Below are positions 1 to 10,192 of a stretch of DNA of 64,000 nucleotides, piece after piece. The first letter of the stretch is position 1. Each line of letters begins with the position of its first letter. Under the pieces are notes generated by a model. The model saw only the letters and a list, made by a program, of their open reading frames with translations. It made no database searches and had not been told where the DNA came from. The stretch covers positions 2,330,978 through 2,394,977 of the forward strand of contig CALYLW010000014.1 of the NCBI GenBank assembly GCA_944989445.1. The letters are read 5' to 3'. A program made the position numbers and the translations under genes. Origin of the DNA: Ampullaceana balthica (Eukaryota; Mollusca; Gastropoda; Lymnaeidae).

Positions 1-1938
1 TCACAATGCATCTTATCAAAATTTCAGATCAATCGATCGTACCGTAATTAAATTAATGCATTTTTAGTTTATCCTTATATGAGGTATGTAATTCAAATTC
101 ACGGTTTGTTATTGTTTTTTTCCCCACGTGAGAGTTTGAGTTGACGCGTTAACGCGATCCATCGACGTACCCGCGTGCTTTTGTTTACATTTTACGTGTC
201 ATGCTGAGCTCGGTCAAGCGAATCGGTGACCAGACTTTTCCCCCTTACCATCGGGTTATTAGGCAAAGTTGAACTACGACAGATTCAGTCTGTAAATATT
301 TGTAAATACTTTTAGTTATGTCTCATTTATAAGGGATTAATAGTCAAAAACTTTGTTTTTACGGGTTTGTTTTATTTAAATCCCTTATATTAACTTCGCG
401 GCCGTCTCTCTCTGTCGGTCTTGGGCGGGCGGGCAGAAAAACAAAAGTAAAAAATGACCCAAGTATCGTGATCCGATCGAGCTGAAATTTGGCACACGGG
501 CCCCTCTCACCTAACAATGCATCGTGTCAAAATTTCAGATCGATCGATCGTACCGTAATTAATTTAATGTATTTTTAGTTTATCCTTATATGAGGTATGT
601 AATTCAAATTCACTGTTTGTTATTGTTTTTTTCCACGTGAAAGTTTGAGTTGACGCGTTAAGGCGACCCATCGTTTACATTTTACGTGTCACGCTGAGTT
701 CGGTCAAGCGAATCGGTGACCAGACTTTTCCCCCTCTCCCACCCCACCCCCCCACAGGGTTATGAAGCATAGTTGAGTTAGACAGATTCAGTCTGTATAT
801 GTTTGTAGCGTTTGAAAATAATCAATACTGTTAGTTATGTCTCATATATAAGGGATTTATAGTCAAAAACTTTATTTTTACGGGTTTGTTTTATTTAAAT
901 CCCTTATATTAAATTCGCGGCCGTCTCTCTCTGTCTGTCTTGGGCGGGCGGGCGGAAAAACAAAAGTAAAAAATGACCCAAGTATCGTGATCCGATCGAG
1001 CTGAAAGTTGGCACACGGGCCCCTCTCACCTAACAATGCATCGTGTCAAAATTTCAGCTCGATCGATCGTACCATAGTTAAATTAATGCATTTTTAGTTT
1101 ATCCTTATATGAGGTATGTAATTCAAATTCACGGTTTGTTATTGTTTTTTCCCCAGTGAGAGTTTGAGTTGACGCGTTGACGCGATCCATCGACGTACCC
1201 GCGTGCTTTTGTTGACATTTTACGTGTCATGCTGAGCTCATTCCCCCCCCCCTATGAATATGAAGGAAAGTTGAGTTAGGAGTTTTAAAATAAAAAATAC
1301 TGTTAGTTATGTCTGATATATAAGGGATTTATAGTCAAAAACTTTGTTTTTACGGGTTTGTTTGTTTAAATTACCTTATATTAACGTCGCGGCCGTCTCT
1401 GTCTGTCGTCATCTCATGGGCGGGCGGGCAGAAAAACAAAAGTAAAATAAAACAAACCCGTAAAAACAAAGCTTTTGACTATAAATCCCTTATATATGAG
1501 ACATAACTAACAGTATTGATTATTTTCAAACATTTACAGACTGAATCTGTCTTAACTCAAGTTTGCTTCATAACCCTAGGGGGGAGGGGTGGGTGGGAGG
1601 GGGAGAGGGGAAAAGTCTGGTCACTGATTCGCTTGACCGAGCTCAGAGTGACACGTAAAATGTAAACAAAAGCGCCCCGTCGCTTCGTTGGGTCGCCTCA
1701 ATGCGTCAGCTCAAACTTTCACGTGGCAAAAAAACAATAACAAACCGTGAATTTAAATTACATACCTCATATAAGGATAAACTAAAAATGCATTAATTTA
1801 ATTACGGTACGTTCGATCGATCTGAAATTTTGATACGATGCATTGTTAGGTCAGACGGGTCCGTGTGCCAAATTTCAGTTTGATCGGATCATGGGAAGTG
1901 GGTCATTTTTGACTTCTGTTTTTTCGCCCGCCCAAGAC

Positions 1939-1980
<42 letters not shown>

Positions 1981-3480
1981 GCCGGTGAAGTTAATATAAG
2001 GGATTTAAAAATGACCCACTTACCGTTATCCGACCGAGGTGAGATTTGGCACACGGGCCCGTCTGACTTCACAATGCATCGTATCAAAATTTCAGATCGA
2101 TCGATCGTACCGTAATTAAATTAATGCATATTTAGTTTATCCTTATATGAGGTATGTAATTCAAATTCACGGTTTGTTATTGTTTTTTTCCCACTTGAAA
2201 GTTTTAGTTGACGCTTTGAGGCGACCCATCGACGTACCCGCGTGCTTTTGTTTACATTTTACGTGTCATGCTGAGCTCGGTCAAGCGAATCGGTGACCAG
2301 ACTTTTCCCCCTCTACCACCCCCCTTCCCCCCGGGTTATGAAGCAAAGTTGAGTTAAGACAGATTCAGTCTGTAAATATTTGTAAATACTTTTAGTTATG
2401 TCTCATATATAAGGGATTTATTGTCAAAAACTTTGTTTTTACGGGTTTGTTTTATTTAAAACCCTTATATTAACTTCGCGGCCGTCTCTCTCTGTCTGTC
2501 TTGGGCGGACGGGCGGAAAAACAAAAGTCAAAAATGACCCATTTACCGTGATCCGATCGAGCTGAAATTTGGCACACGGGCCCGTCTCACCTAACAATGC
2601 ATCGTATCAAAATTTCAGATGGATCGATCGTACCGTAATTAAATTAATGCATTTTTAGTTTATCCTTATATGAGGTATGTAATTCAAATTCACGGTTTGT
2701 TATTGTTTTTTCCCCACGTGAGAGTTTGAGTTGACGCGTTGACGCGACCCATCGACGTACCCGCGTGCTTTTGTTTACATTTTACGTGTCATGCTGAGCT
2801 CAGTCCCCCCCCCCTAGGGTTATGAAGCAAAGTTGAGTTAGGATTTTGAAAATAAAAAATACTGTTAGTTATGTCTGATATATAAGGGATTTATAGTCAA
2901 AAACTTTGTTTTTACGGGTTTGTTTTTTTAAATCCCTTATATTAACTTCGCGCCGTCTCTCTGTCGTTCTGTCGTCATCTCTCTCTGTCTGGGCGGGCGG
3001 AAAAACAAAAGTAAAAAAATGACCCACTTACCGTGATCCGATCGAGCTGAAATTTGGCACACGGGCACGTCTGACCTAACAATGCATCGTATCAAAATTT
3101 CAGATCGATCGAACGTACCGTAATTAAATTAATGCATTTTTAGTTTATCCTTATATGAGGTATGTAATTCAAATTCACTGTTTGTTATTGTTTTTTTTCC
3201 CACGTGAAAGTTTGAGTTGACGCGTTGACGCGACCCATCGAAGTCCGGCGTGCTTTTGTTTACATTTTACGTGTCACGCTGAGCTCGATCCAGCGATCGG
3301 TGACCAGATCTTTCCCCTCTCCCACCTCCCCACCCCCAGGGTTATAAAGCAAATGGCAGTTAAGACAGATTCAGTCTGTAAATGTTTGTCGTGTTTGAAT
3401 ATAATCAATACTGTTAGTTATGTCTCATATATAAGGGATTTATAGTCAAAAACTTTGTTTTTACGGGTTTATTTTATTTT
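1..3480. mobile_element. Helentron-like tandem array (family 1), seven to eight units
   Basis: Repeated units of about 470 to 560 bp in head-to-tail order. Unit starts (AAATCCC or a variant) are at 378, 897, 1368, 2458 and 2930, with a partial unit at each side. Each unit begins with AAATCCCTTATATTAAC. Near its right end it carries the inverse, ATATAAGGGATTTA, followed by a 35 to 45 nt tail with a small hairpin (AAAAAC-TTT-GTTTTT) and ending in TTGTTTTATT. One unit (1446-2007) is inverted. The right edge joins TAGTTTGAAG at 3481, the sequence found without an array in genes B (about 18219) and D (about 58655), so the array sits in intron 5 of gene A. The asymmetric inverted repeat and 3' hairpin match what is known of Helentron (Helitron2) elements and their non-autonomous derivatives. 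Family assignment is inference. No protein is encoded; short open frames here are incidental. Confidence 0.72.
1936..1980. repeat. (AG)n microsatellite
   Basis: Pure AG run inside the inverted array unit. It is an expansion of the CTCTCTCTGTCTGTC stretch present in the other units, read from the other strand. Confidence 0.95.
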
Positions 3481-4532
3481 TAGTTTGAAGTCCTGCACAT
3501 ATCATACGAAACCAGAAAAGACAGACTAAAATGCACATGGTCAGTTCACCTGGGAAAATCTCATTCTGTTGGACAGAGAATACGACATGTAGAAGTAGAA
3601 AGATAAAAACTTGAGACTAAACTTTTGTTATGTTTTACTCAAACAAAAGCTGCATGAACAATGAGCCCAGAGAACACAGTGAAAAGTCACATGCAATGAA
3701 ACCTTTTTCTACTTGTATAATTGGAGATGTTCGCCCAAGTCTCCGAATGCACAGCGAGCAAACTGCACACACATTTTAAAACTAATAAGTTAAAAAATCC
3801 AATGAATAAGTTTATCATGGTTGACTCATTTGAGATATACTCAAAGTTAAAACAAATTATTGCAAAGTTAGAAAATTTTTTAAATTGATCTTACAGTGCC
3901 AAATAAGCAGATTGTTCTTTTATTTTAATAACATACACTTTATGAACCACGCGACTAATACATGAAAACCTGTGAATTGAAGCTATCCATTTCATCTATT
4001 ACTTGACTGTTCCGATATCTCTACTAGGCCTACTAGTGTTGTGTAAAAAGATTTCTTCCGTGCTTGAAAGCCGTGTGGGGCGGTCCATAAAGTACGTCAC
4101 GCTCCAGAAGCGGGATAAGGAAGTGTGACAGGGGGTAGGGGGTCCAGCCATGTGTGACGTCACGGTGTTTTCTATTAAATTTTAATTATTTTGTAAACAA
4201 AAAAAAATTTCGACAGTGTGACGTACTTTAGGGGGGGGGTGGTCCTAGATTTTTGACAGTTTGTGACGGGGGAAAGGGGTGGGTAAAAATGGTCAAAAAT
4301 AGCGTGACGTACTTTATGGACGGTCCCTGTTATGTATCGGGTGATATTGTTTGTATATTAAAATTATACTTTGTATGCCTACTTCTTGGTTTGTGTACCA
4401 TTGACATTTTTCTAATAAATAGTCATTAAATTATTGATAAGTGAGGAATTCTTACAACACTTAACGCGCGTAATATAATCTAGTCCAGAAGTTTATGAAG
4501 GAACATATTAAAAAGACATTTTTTTACTACAG
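3481..4532 (+). other. Intron 5 block of F-box gene A
   Basis: Non-coding sequence repeated at 18219-19262 (gene B) and 58653-59834 (gene D). It ends in the exon 6 acceptor (tttttactacag). Apart from the MITE listed separately I see no gene. Confidence 0.75.
4077..4327. mobile_element. MITE with GGTCCATAAAGTACGTCAC inverted repeats
   Basis: Terminal inverted repeats GGGGCGGTCCATAAAGTACG and its complement at the right end, around a GC-rich core. It is flanked by TGT on both sides. Genes B and D have the empty site with a single TGT (gcgTGTTATGTATTGG and ccgTGTTATGTATTGG), so this is a 3-bp target duplication. Related copies at 34350, 36118 and 54811 are flanked by TTA where the target can be read. 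A 3-bp TTA-type target suggests PIF/Harbinger, by inference. Confidence 0.8.
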
Positions 4533-6260
4533 AAGTAAATTACTCAGGAAGTCTGATAAGTAACAAAGCCTGGAAGGCCTTGGTGAAGACACACTCACAC
4601 TTGTTAGCAGATATCTACTGCATTGAAGAGGAGAGAGAAACAAAGGTCAGTCTTGACATCTTGTCGCCAGAGATGCCACTGTCGGCTTTGACTTGGGACA
4701 CTTATCTCCACTTTAGAACTGAGCTGGAGGTAGGATTAACCATCAAAACGAATTCCATTTTTTATTTTACTCATCTTGTTGTTTTTTTACATACCGAATG
4801 TAGAGATTATCCCCACGAGGTAAAAAAAAATTAAACATGTTTTTTGGTTGTTGCTGTTGTTTTTGTTTTTTTTAAATGGTATTCTTAAGTTTGAAACAAG
4901 TTCAACGAGCTCAAACCAACGGAAGTATAACTTTGGGAGGTGTTAACGTTAAAGAGAACGTTTGTTCATTTGATATGAAAGTATCTTCTCAAAACAATAA
5001 AAAAATTAATTATACATGTACCATTTTTGTATAATTTTATAAAAATTTCCATTCATGTTTATCTACTTATTTCGCGACCTTTCAACCCTATTTATACACT
5101 GCGTCATCATGATGGCAGCGACGTCAAAGAAACGTTGTTTGTTGTTTGCGTGTTTGTAAACATAAAAACACATTTGTGCAGTTAAAAGCACCTTTATTTC
5201 TAAAAATGTCATTCGCATGTCAAAGAAATTTTTATGGGATTTTTTATTCAATATAAAAACTCTCATTTTCCTAGTTACATTGACATCAAGGAATTTTCTA
5301 ATGTCCGCGTTGGTTAAAGGGAGTTAAGCAATGTTCATACGTGTGTCCTAACATTGAATTTACGTCCACTTATCCACTGTATGTGGTTGTATCGGTTAAT
5401 AATAATGTGTAAAAAAATCAAAATAAAAACTAACATTCTGTCCTTAACAACAAGAGCTGCCAACACAATTTTATGGGTGGAGGTAATAAATATTTACTCA
5501 TAACAGTTTCATAAGCCAGCTACAATGTTTTGTCTTCTCTTTAGCTGACCAACTTCCTTCACCGCATGGCTAACTACCGTGAAACTCTAAGGCGCCTGTA
5601 TTTAGTATTTATTATTGATTTTGATGATCTGAATAAAGCTTCAGTGATGAATATACTATCACAGTGCAGCAAACTGTAAGTTATTATTCTCTCTCTTGAT
5701 TTTACAGACCCAAACCTTAACTTAACTAATGATCCTACGTGTGGAAGAAAATCAGAAGTCCCGAGCCCAGTGCTTTATGGGTCTTCCTGGAAGGCCCTCT
5801 CAGCTATCTGGCCCCGAAAGGGACGTAACAGCTGAGGAAACAACGTCGGGAGGCTGTCGCTTATGAAGCGGCCACCTGGGCATCCAGGACATACAGTCGA
5901 AAATGCCTCCCACTAAATTGGCCTCACGTGGACGGCTGGAATTCCCTATTACGACCTGCTACAACTTTGGCGCCACCTGGCAAAGCATACGGGTCTCCAT
6001 GGTTAGGACCGCAGCTAAGCGGGCGATCCTCAATGACATACCTAGGGTGTGACCACCACTGCGGCCTTAACCTAACTAAAGTGGATAATAATACATTACC
6101 GTTTGTTTCCACCCGCTGCAGTCGTAATCTTATTGTTCTGGATTAGGCAATCGTGTGTAAGTTGTAAGAGGCAACCGTTATGAATGATAGTAGAAAAAAA
6201 TATAATTCAATAAAAGTGGAAAGGACGATAGGTCAATATTATCTTGCTAAATTTGAAAAG

Positions 6261-6327
<67 letters not shown>

Positions 6328-7540
6328 CAGTGCTTTTTTGTAAAAAATAGGTGCCGGTACTCAGTGATGATTGCGTAACTTTTAACTACCAGTTCGCACC
6401 TCGATGCAAGCTAAATCACAACTGCACAGATACTAAATGTCTAAAACAATTCTATTTTATAATTAACAAATAATAAAAAAACCGTTAAAATACTAGAAAA
6501 GTAATAATTTTTTCCCCACATTGAAAAAGGTGCCGGTACCCTGTACCGGTGCGTACCGTCACAAAAAAAGCCCTTTATACTAGCCAATAACATACTTTGC
6601 CGGACGACAACTCAGCATTCTATAGAATCCCTAGGCAATGTATGAAATAGCAATAATTTCATACTTTGCCTGAAACCATCAGGCATTCCATACATTTCCT
6701 AGGCATTCTACAGAGTGCCTGAATTCCATACTTGCCTGTAACATATATATATATATATGCAAGATACATAAACTTAAGAAAATAATCAATTAAAGACACG
6801 ATTTATGTGATTAAAAAAATATACCATACCAATCAGGCGCTTTTTGCAGTTTTTTTACACGTTTGAAATAACAGTATTTGCTGAACATTCTACGGCGGTA
6901 AACTTTCTAAAATTATAGAAGAAGAAATGGTGGTGTGAGATGATCTAATGCATAATTTAATATTTAAAAATTAAAAATATTTGCATGGCTCTGCCAAAAT
7001 TTCTGAGCTTTTGTAGAAAAAGTCTTATGCCATGAAATTATTGCAACTTATATGTGTCTATATAAATAAATGTCAACAAAACTTTAAAAGTGAAAGTAAT
7101 GTTATTTAATGATGACGTTTATAACGATGTACTTGGTGATTCTGAAGATTTCAAGAGAGAAAAAACATTAACATAAAATTGGTCCCAAAAGGTTAACTGC
7201 CCTTATTTCCTCCACTAATTAGCTAATTTTGTACATCGTATTACACTATCTCGTCAAGTGACAAATAGTAAATGAATTATGAATTATTTTTAATTGATAT
7301 AAGATTGACTAACGCGTAAGATTATCATTTCATTTATAATTATATCCTTCAATTTATAAACCAAAAGAACCATTAAATTATTCAAATATATTGAGATATG
7401 TTCCGTCTTTTACAACGATGACCAGAGAAGTTAATTTAATAAATTCTTTTTCTTTTAGATTGCCACACCAGTTGGTAAAGTCAACTTACGACCCCGATGC
7501 TTGGATTATCAAAGAAGCTAAAGAGGTTGCTTTGGTTTAG
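4533..7540 (+). CDS. F-box gene A, FBXO39-like, exons 6-8 only
   Basis: Three exons: 4533-4729 (after ...ctacag, before GTAGGA), 5545-5675 (after ctttag, before GTAAGT) and 7459-7540 ending in TAG. Phases join cleanly (2 nt, 0, then CT+A). Exon 6 encodes VNYSGSLISNKAWKALVKTH onward and ends FRTELE. Exon 7 starts LTNFLHRMANYRETLRRLYL and ends LSQCSKL. Exon 8 ends EAKEVALV. These correspond to the C-terminal leucine-rich half of FBXO39/FBXO33-type proteins, the presumed substrate-binding part of an SCF ubiquitin ligase adaptor. All three exons are open and splice signals look intact. Exons 1-5 would lie left of the transposon array in intron 5, outside the window. The product name rests on genes C and D, where the F-box is visible. 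Confidence 0.75.
5730..6066. mobile_element. Short interspersed insertion, 337 bp, unknown family
   Basis: Lies in intron 7 of gene A between TTAACTTAACTAA (5717-5729) and TTAACCTAACTAA (6067-6079). The same spot in genes B, C and D is uninterrupted (ccttaaccgaactaaagtgg and similar). The 13-bp target duplication suggests LINE-mediated insertion, as for a SINE. I see no poly-A tail and no convincing A/B boxes. Confidence 0.65.
6263..6327. repeat. (TA)n microsatellite
   Basis: Near-pure TA run in intron 7 of gene A. The equivalent spot in genes B and D is also TA-rich. Confidence 0.95.
6328..6574. mobile_element. hAT-type MITE (CAGTGCTTTTTTGT ends)
   Basis: Starts CAGTGCTTTTTTGT and ends ACAAAAAAAGCCCT, imperfect inverted repeats around GGTGCCGGTAC/GGTACCCTG-rich subterminal sequence. 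It is inserted at the edge of the TA run. The CAGTG start is typical of hAT; the target duplication cannot be read in the TA context. A further short repeat (CATACTTTGCC, CCTAGGCATTCTA) follows at 6590-6740. Confidence 0.55.
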
Positions 7541-8776
7541 TAGACTAAACTATACAATTCATATGAAACGCTCTTTTAAAAGGCAGGCGAATGATCAAAC
7601 TTCGATTTCAAAATAATGTATACGTATATAATCGCATACAAGCTGAATTTAGAACTATGAAATATAATATTGAAATCAGGGGGTCGGCTTATGCGCGCAT
7701 AAGCCGAAATGGACACAAGTACAGACACTAATGACAATTTTCCAGCCACACAGTTTCATCGCTATCTCAATATATACTTCGTTAATCATCAATTGTTTAC
7801 AACTTATGAGTGGATTTTCAGATATTATTATAACAAACAATGTGGAAAGAGCAGAACACGTTTTTGTGTCACTCCAAAATGTTAACTAAATGTTATATAA
7901 AATAAAAGTAAGCATTTTACATCTTTATATGAAAAAAAATTCTATGAACCAAAACTATGGAGTAAAATTAGAAATTGTGTAGTCGGCTTACATGCGGGTT
8001 TTTGTAAAAACTAGCCATTTTAAAACAATTTTAAGGGTCGATTTATATGCGATATAGGCTTTTATGCGAGTATATACGTTGTTTTAGAAAAATGCAGTTG
8101 CACGACACAGGCTTGGAATAAAAACTGTAACATTGTTAGAGATTTAAGGATATCGATTTTTAAAAAAAATATAACAAGATTTACAATGCATTCTGTGAAT
8201 TTAGCTTCAGCAATGTTCGTCTTCTGTCAATATAAATACATGAACTAACACCAAACAACGCTTTGGCAACCTGTTTTGATTTTTAGTTCCTTTATTTTAT
8301 ACAACGATAATGAGTTATCTGTCTAATAAGTACCGATTATAGAGTTAGAAAATGAGGTTTACTTAACTTTAGTCTTCTTGCCAATTTTAGTTTAACAAGA
8401 ATCTCACTGTATATAACCCGTGCTTTAAAATTCTAAAAGAAATAATCACGCATTGCAATCTGATTCTTACTTAGTATTTTAAAATTTTATTAATTAATTT
8501 TTTTAATGTTAAGGCCTAAAAAATTGATAATGTCATTTTAGAAACATAGTTAACTTGAAAACCATGGCTAAATTAAAAAAAAACGTGATTCATCTTAAGA
8601 ACACAAAGTAAAAGTAAGTTTAAGTGATATAATCATCTGCAAATGTGTGCTTCGTCACTTGAGATCACATGAAAAATTGAAACAAGAATTCAATAAATTT
8701 AAATGAATCGGTCAGTGTCTTAGCAACATTAAGAAATATCCTGATTATAGCATGTTTCATGTTAAAAGGAAATTTG
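7541..8776 (+). other. 3' flank of F-box gene A
   Basis: No gene seen. It is diverged duplicated sequence also found after gene B (26196-26740) and gene C (50290-50860), for example taacaagatttacaatgcat. It presumably holds the 3' untranslated region; no single polyadenylation site stands out. Confidence 0.6.
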
Positions 8777-8978
8777 CAGTGGTGTAGGTAGGGGAGGGGG
8801 AGTGGTGTCCAAATTTGAAAGTCCCTCGGGGCCCCCACTTGAGGGGGGCCCTCAAAGGAGTGTCAAAATTTTTTTTTACATTAAATATTACGCCACCGCC
8901 ATGTATGCAGGGCACGCCAAAAAAAGCCAAGCCCCCCCGGGCCCCCAAACCCCCTGCTAATCCCTAGCTACGCCACTG
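8777..8978. mobile_element. hAT MITE (CAGTGGYGTAG ends)
   Basis: Starts CAGTGGTGTAGGTAGGG and ends CCCTAGCTACGCCACTG. It is flanked by GAAATTTG and GAAATGAG, an imperfect 8-bp duplication. The interior is very GC-rich. Confidence 0.8.
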
Positions 8979-9349
8979 GAAATGAGCCGTTGGACAGTGG
9001 AGTTACAAAACTGTAACGGACTTATGTTATTCTTGCACATCAAATATAAGTGAAAAAGTATGAGTTGTTACTGTAGAGAAACTTAAGTCATCACGCAAAA
9101 TTCATAATGTTTTTGACTACCGCATATTGTTTTTGTGTGTGTGTGTGTGTGTGAAAAAGATGATTCCTGTTTCGCCATCTCTATTTATTTATTTCAATTC
9201 CACAGATGTTTTTTAGAAAAAAAAATGTTTTATGCCTTCAGTTTATTCACTAAATTTTAAAGAGAAGATTTACCCCAAAACAAAATACTACTTCATTTTA
9301 TTGTGTTTACCCTGCAGCATGGCTATAGTGATCGTAATACATATATATT

Positions 9350-9789
9350 AGGGCTGCGGAAATTAGCAATTAATTAATTAATTAATCGTAAAAAATTTAA
9401 TCGATTACAATTAATATGATCGATTAAAATTCCATTAACGTTTAAGAAAATATTTCTAATATTTTTTTTCCAATATATTAAACATCTATATTTTTTTTGT
9501 TTCATACATACTTTTTCTTCGTATTATTATTTATTTAAAAGTGCATACGTACACAAAAATGGTTTTCTTCCTTCTTTCTTGCATAGCAGAACGAATTTGC
9601 TGTGTTACGTCAAAAAATTGGGGAGACGTGGAATTACCGCGACTTAACCAATTTCGCGAAATAATGAATCGCAGTTTAACAGGATCTATATATGCATTAT
9701 AAAAATATAATTAATCAAAATTAATGGCGTAAAGGATTAAATTTTTTACCGATTAGTGGAACACAATTTTTTTAATCAGTACCAGCTCA
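9350..9789. mobile_element. AATCGATTAAT MITE, copy 1
   Basis: Starts AGGGCTGCGGAAATTA and ends CAGTACCAGCTC, with repeated TAATCGATTAAT-type subterminal motifs. Homologous copies are at 35571-36003 (opposite strand) and 42357-42784, the latter with a readable 8-bp target duplication pointing to hAT. Confidence 0.65.
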
Positions 9790-10192
9790 TATATGTGTGT
9801 GTGTGTGTCTGTGTGTGTCTTTGTACAGTCAGTGTTATAGATCTTTGCAGTGAATCTTATTTTTTTTAAAGTATTAGTTTTACTATTTCTTGTAGAGCCA
9901 AGCGTGACGCCATCCCTACACCCCCTCTTTTTTCCCCAACTCGATCGCAAGCTGTCAGTTTAAATTTCAGAAAATGTTTACGTGTTGTAAGAGATGAGCA
10001 CAGTGACGGCGATCTAAAGCCTTAGATTTGAATATATATATATGTGTGTGTATATCTAATACATAATCGCCCTAAGTACCAAAGGCGCGCGAAAAGGTGC
10101 TCGAAAGGCGCGCAAAAATGGCACGCAAAATTATTATATATAAATTAAAAATGTTCGCCGTAAAAAAATATTACACGACGTCATTGTTTTAG

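Noticed and set aside
1843..2115. Protein with RERERERE tract (and the minus-strand SLSLSLS frame)
   Set aside because: Translation of the AG microsatellite within a repeat unit.
4580..4834. Single-exon gene starting at the internal ATG
   Set aside because: This is exon 6 of gene A extended into its intron; the conserved GT donor at 4730 and matching exons elsewhere show the true structure.
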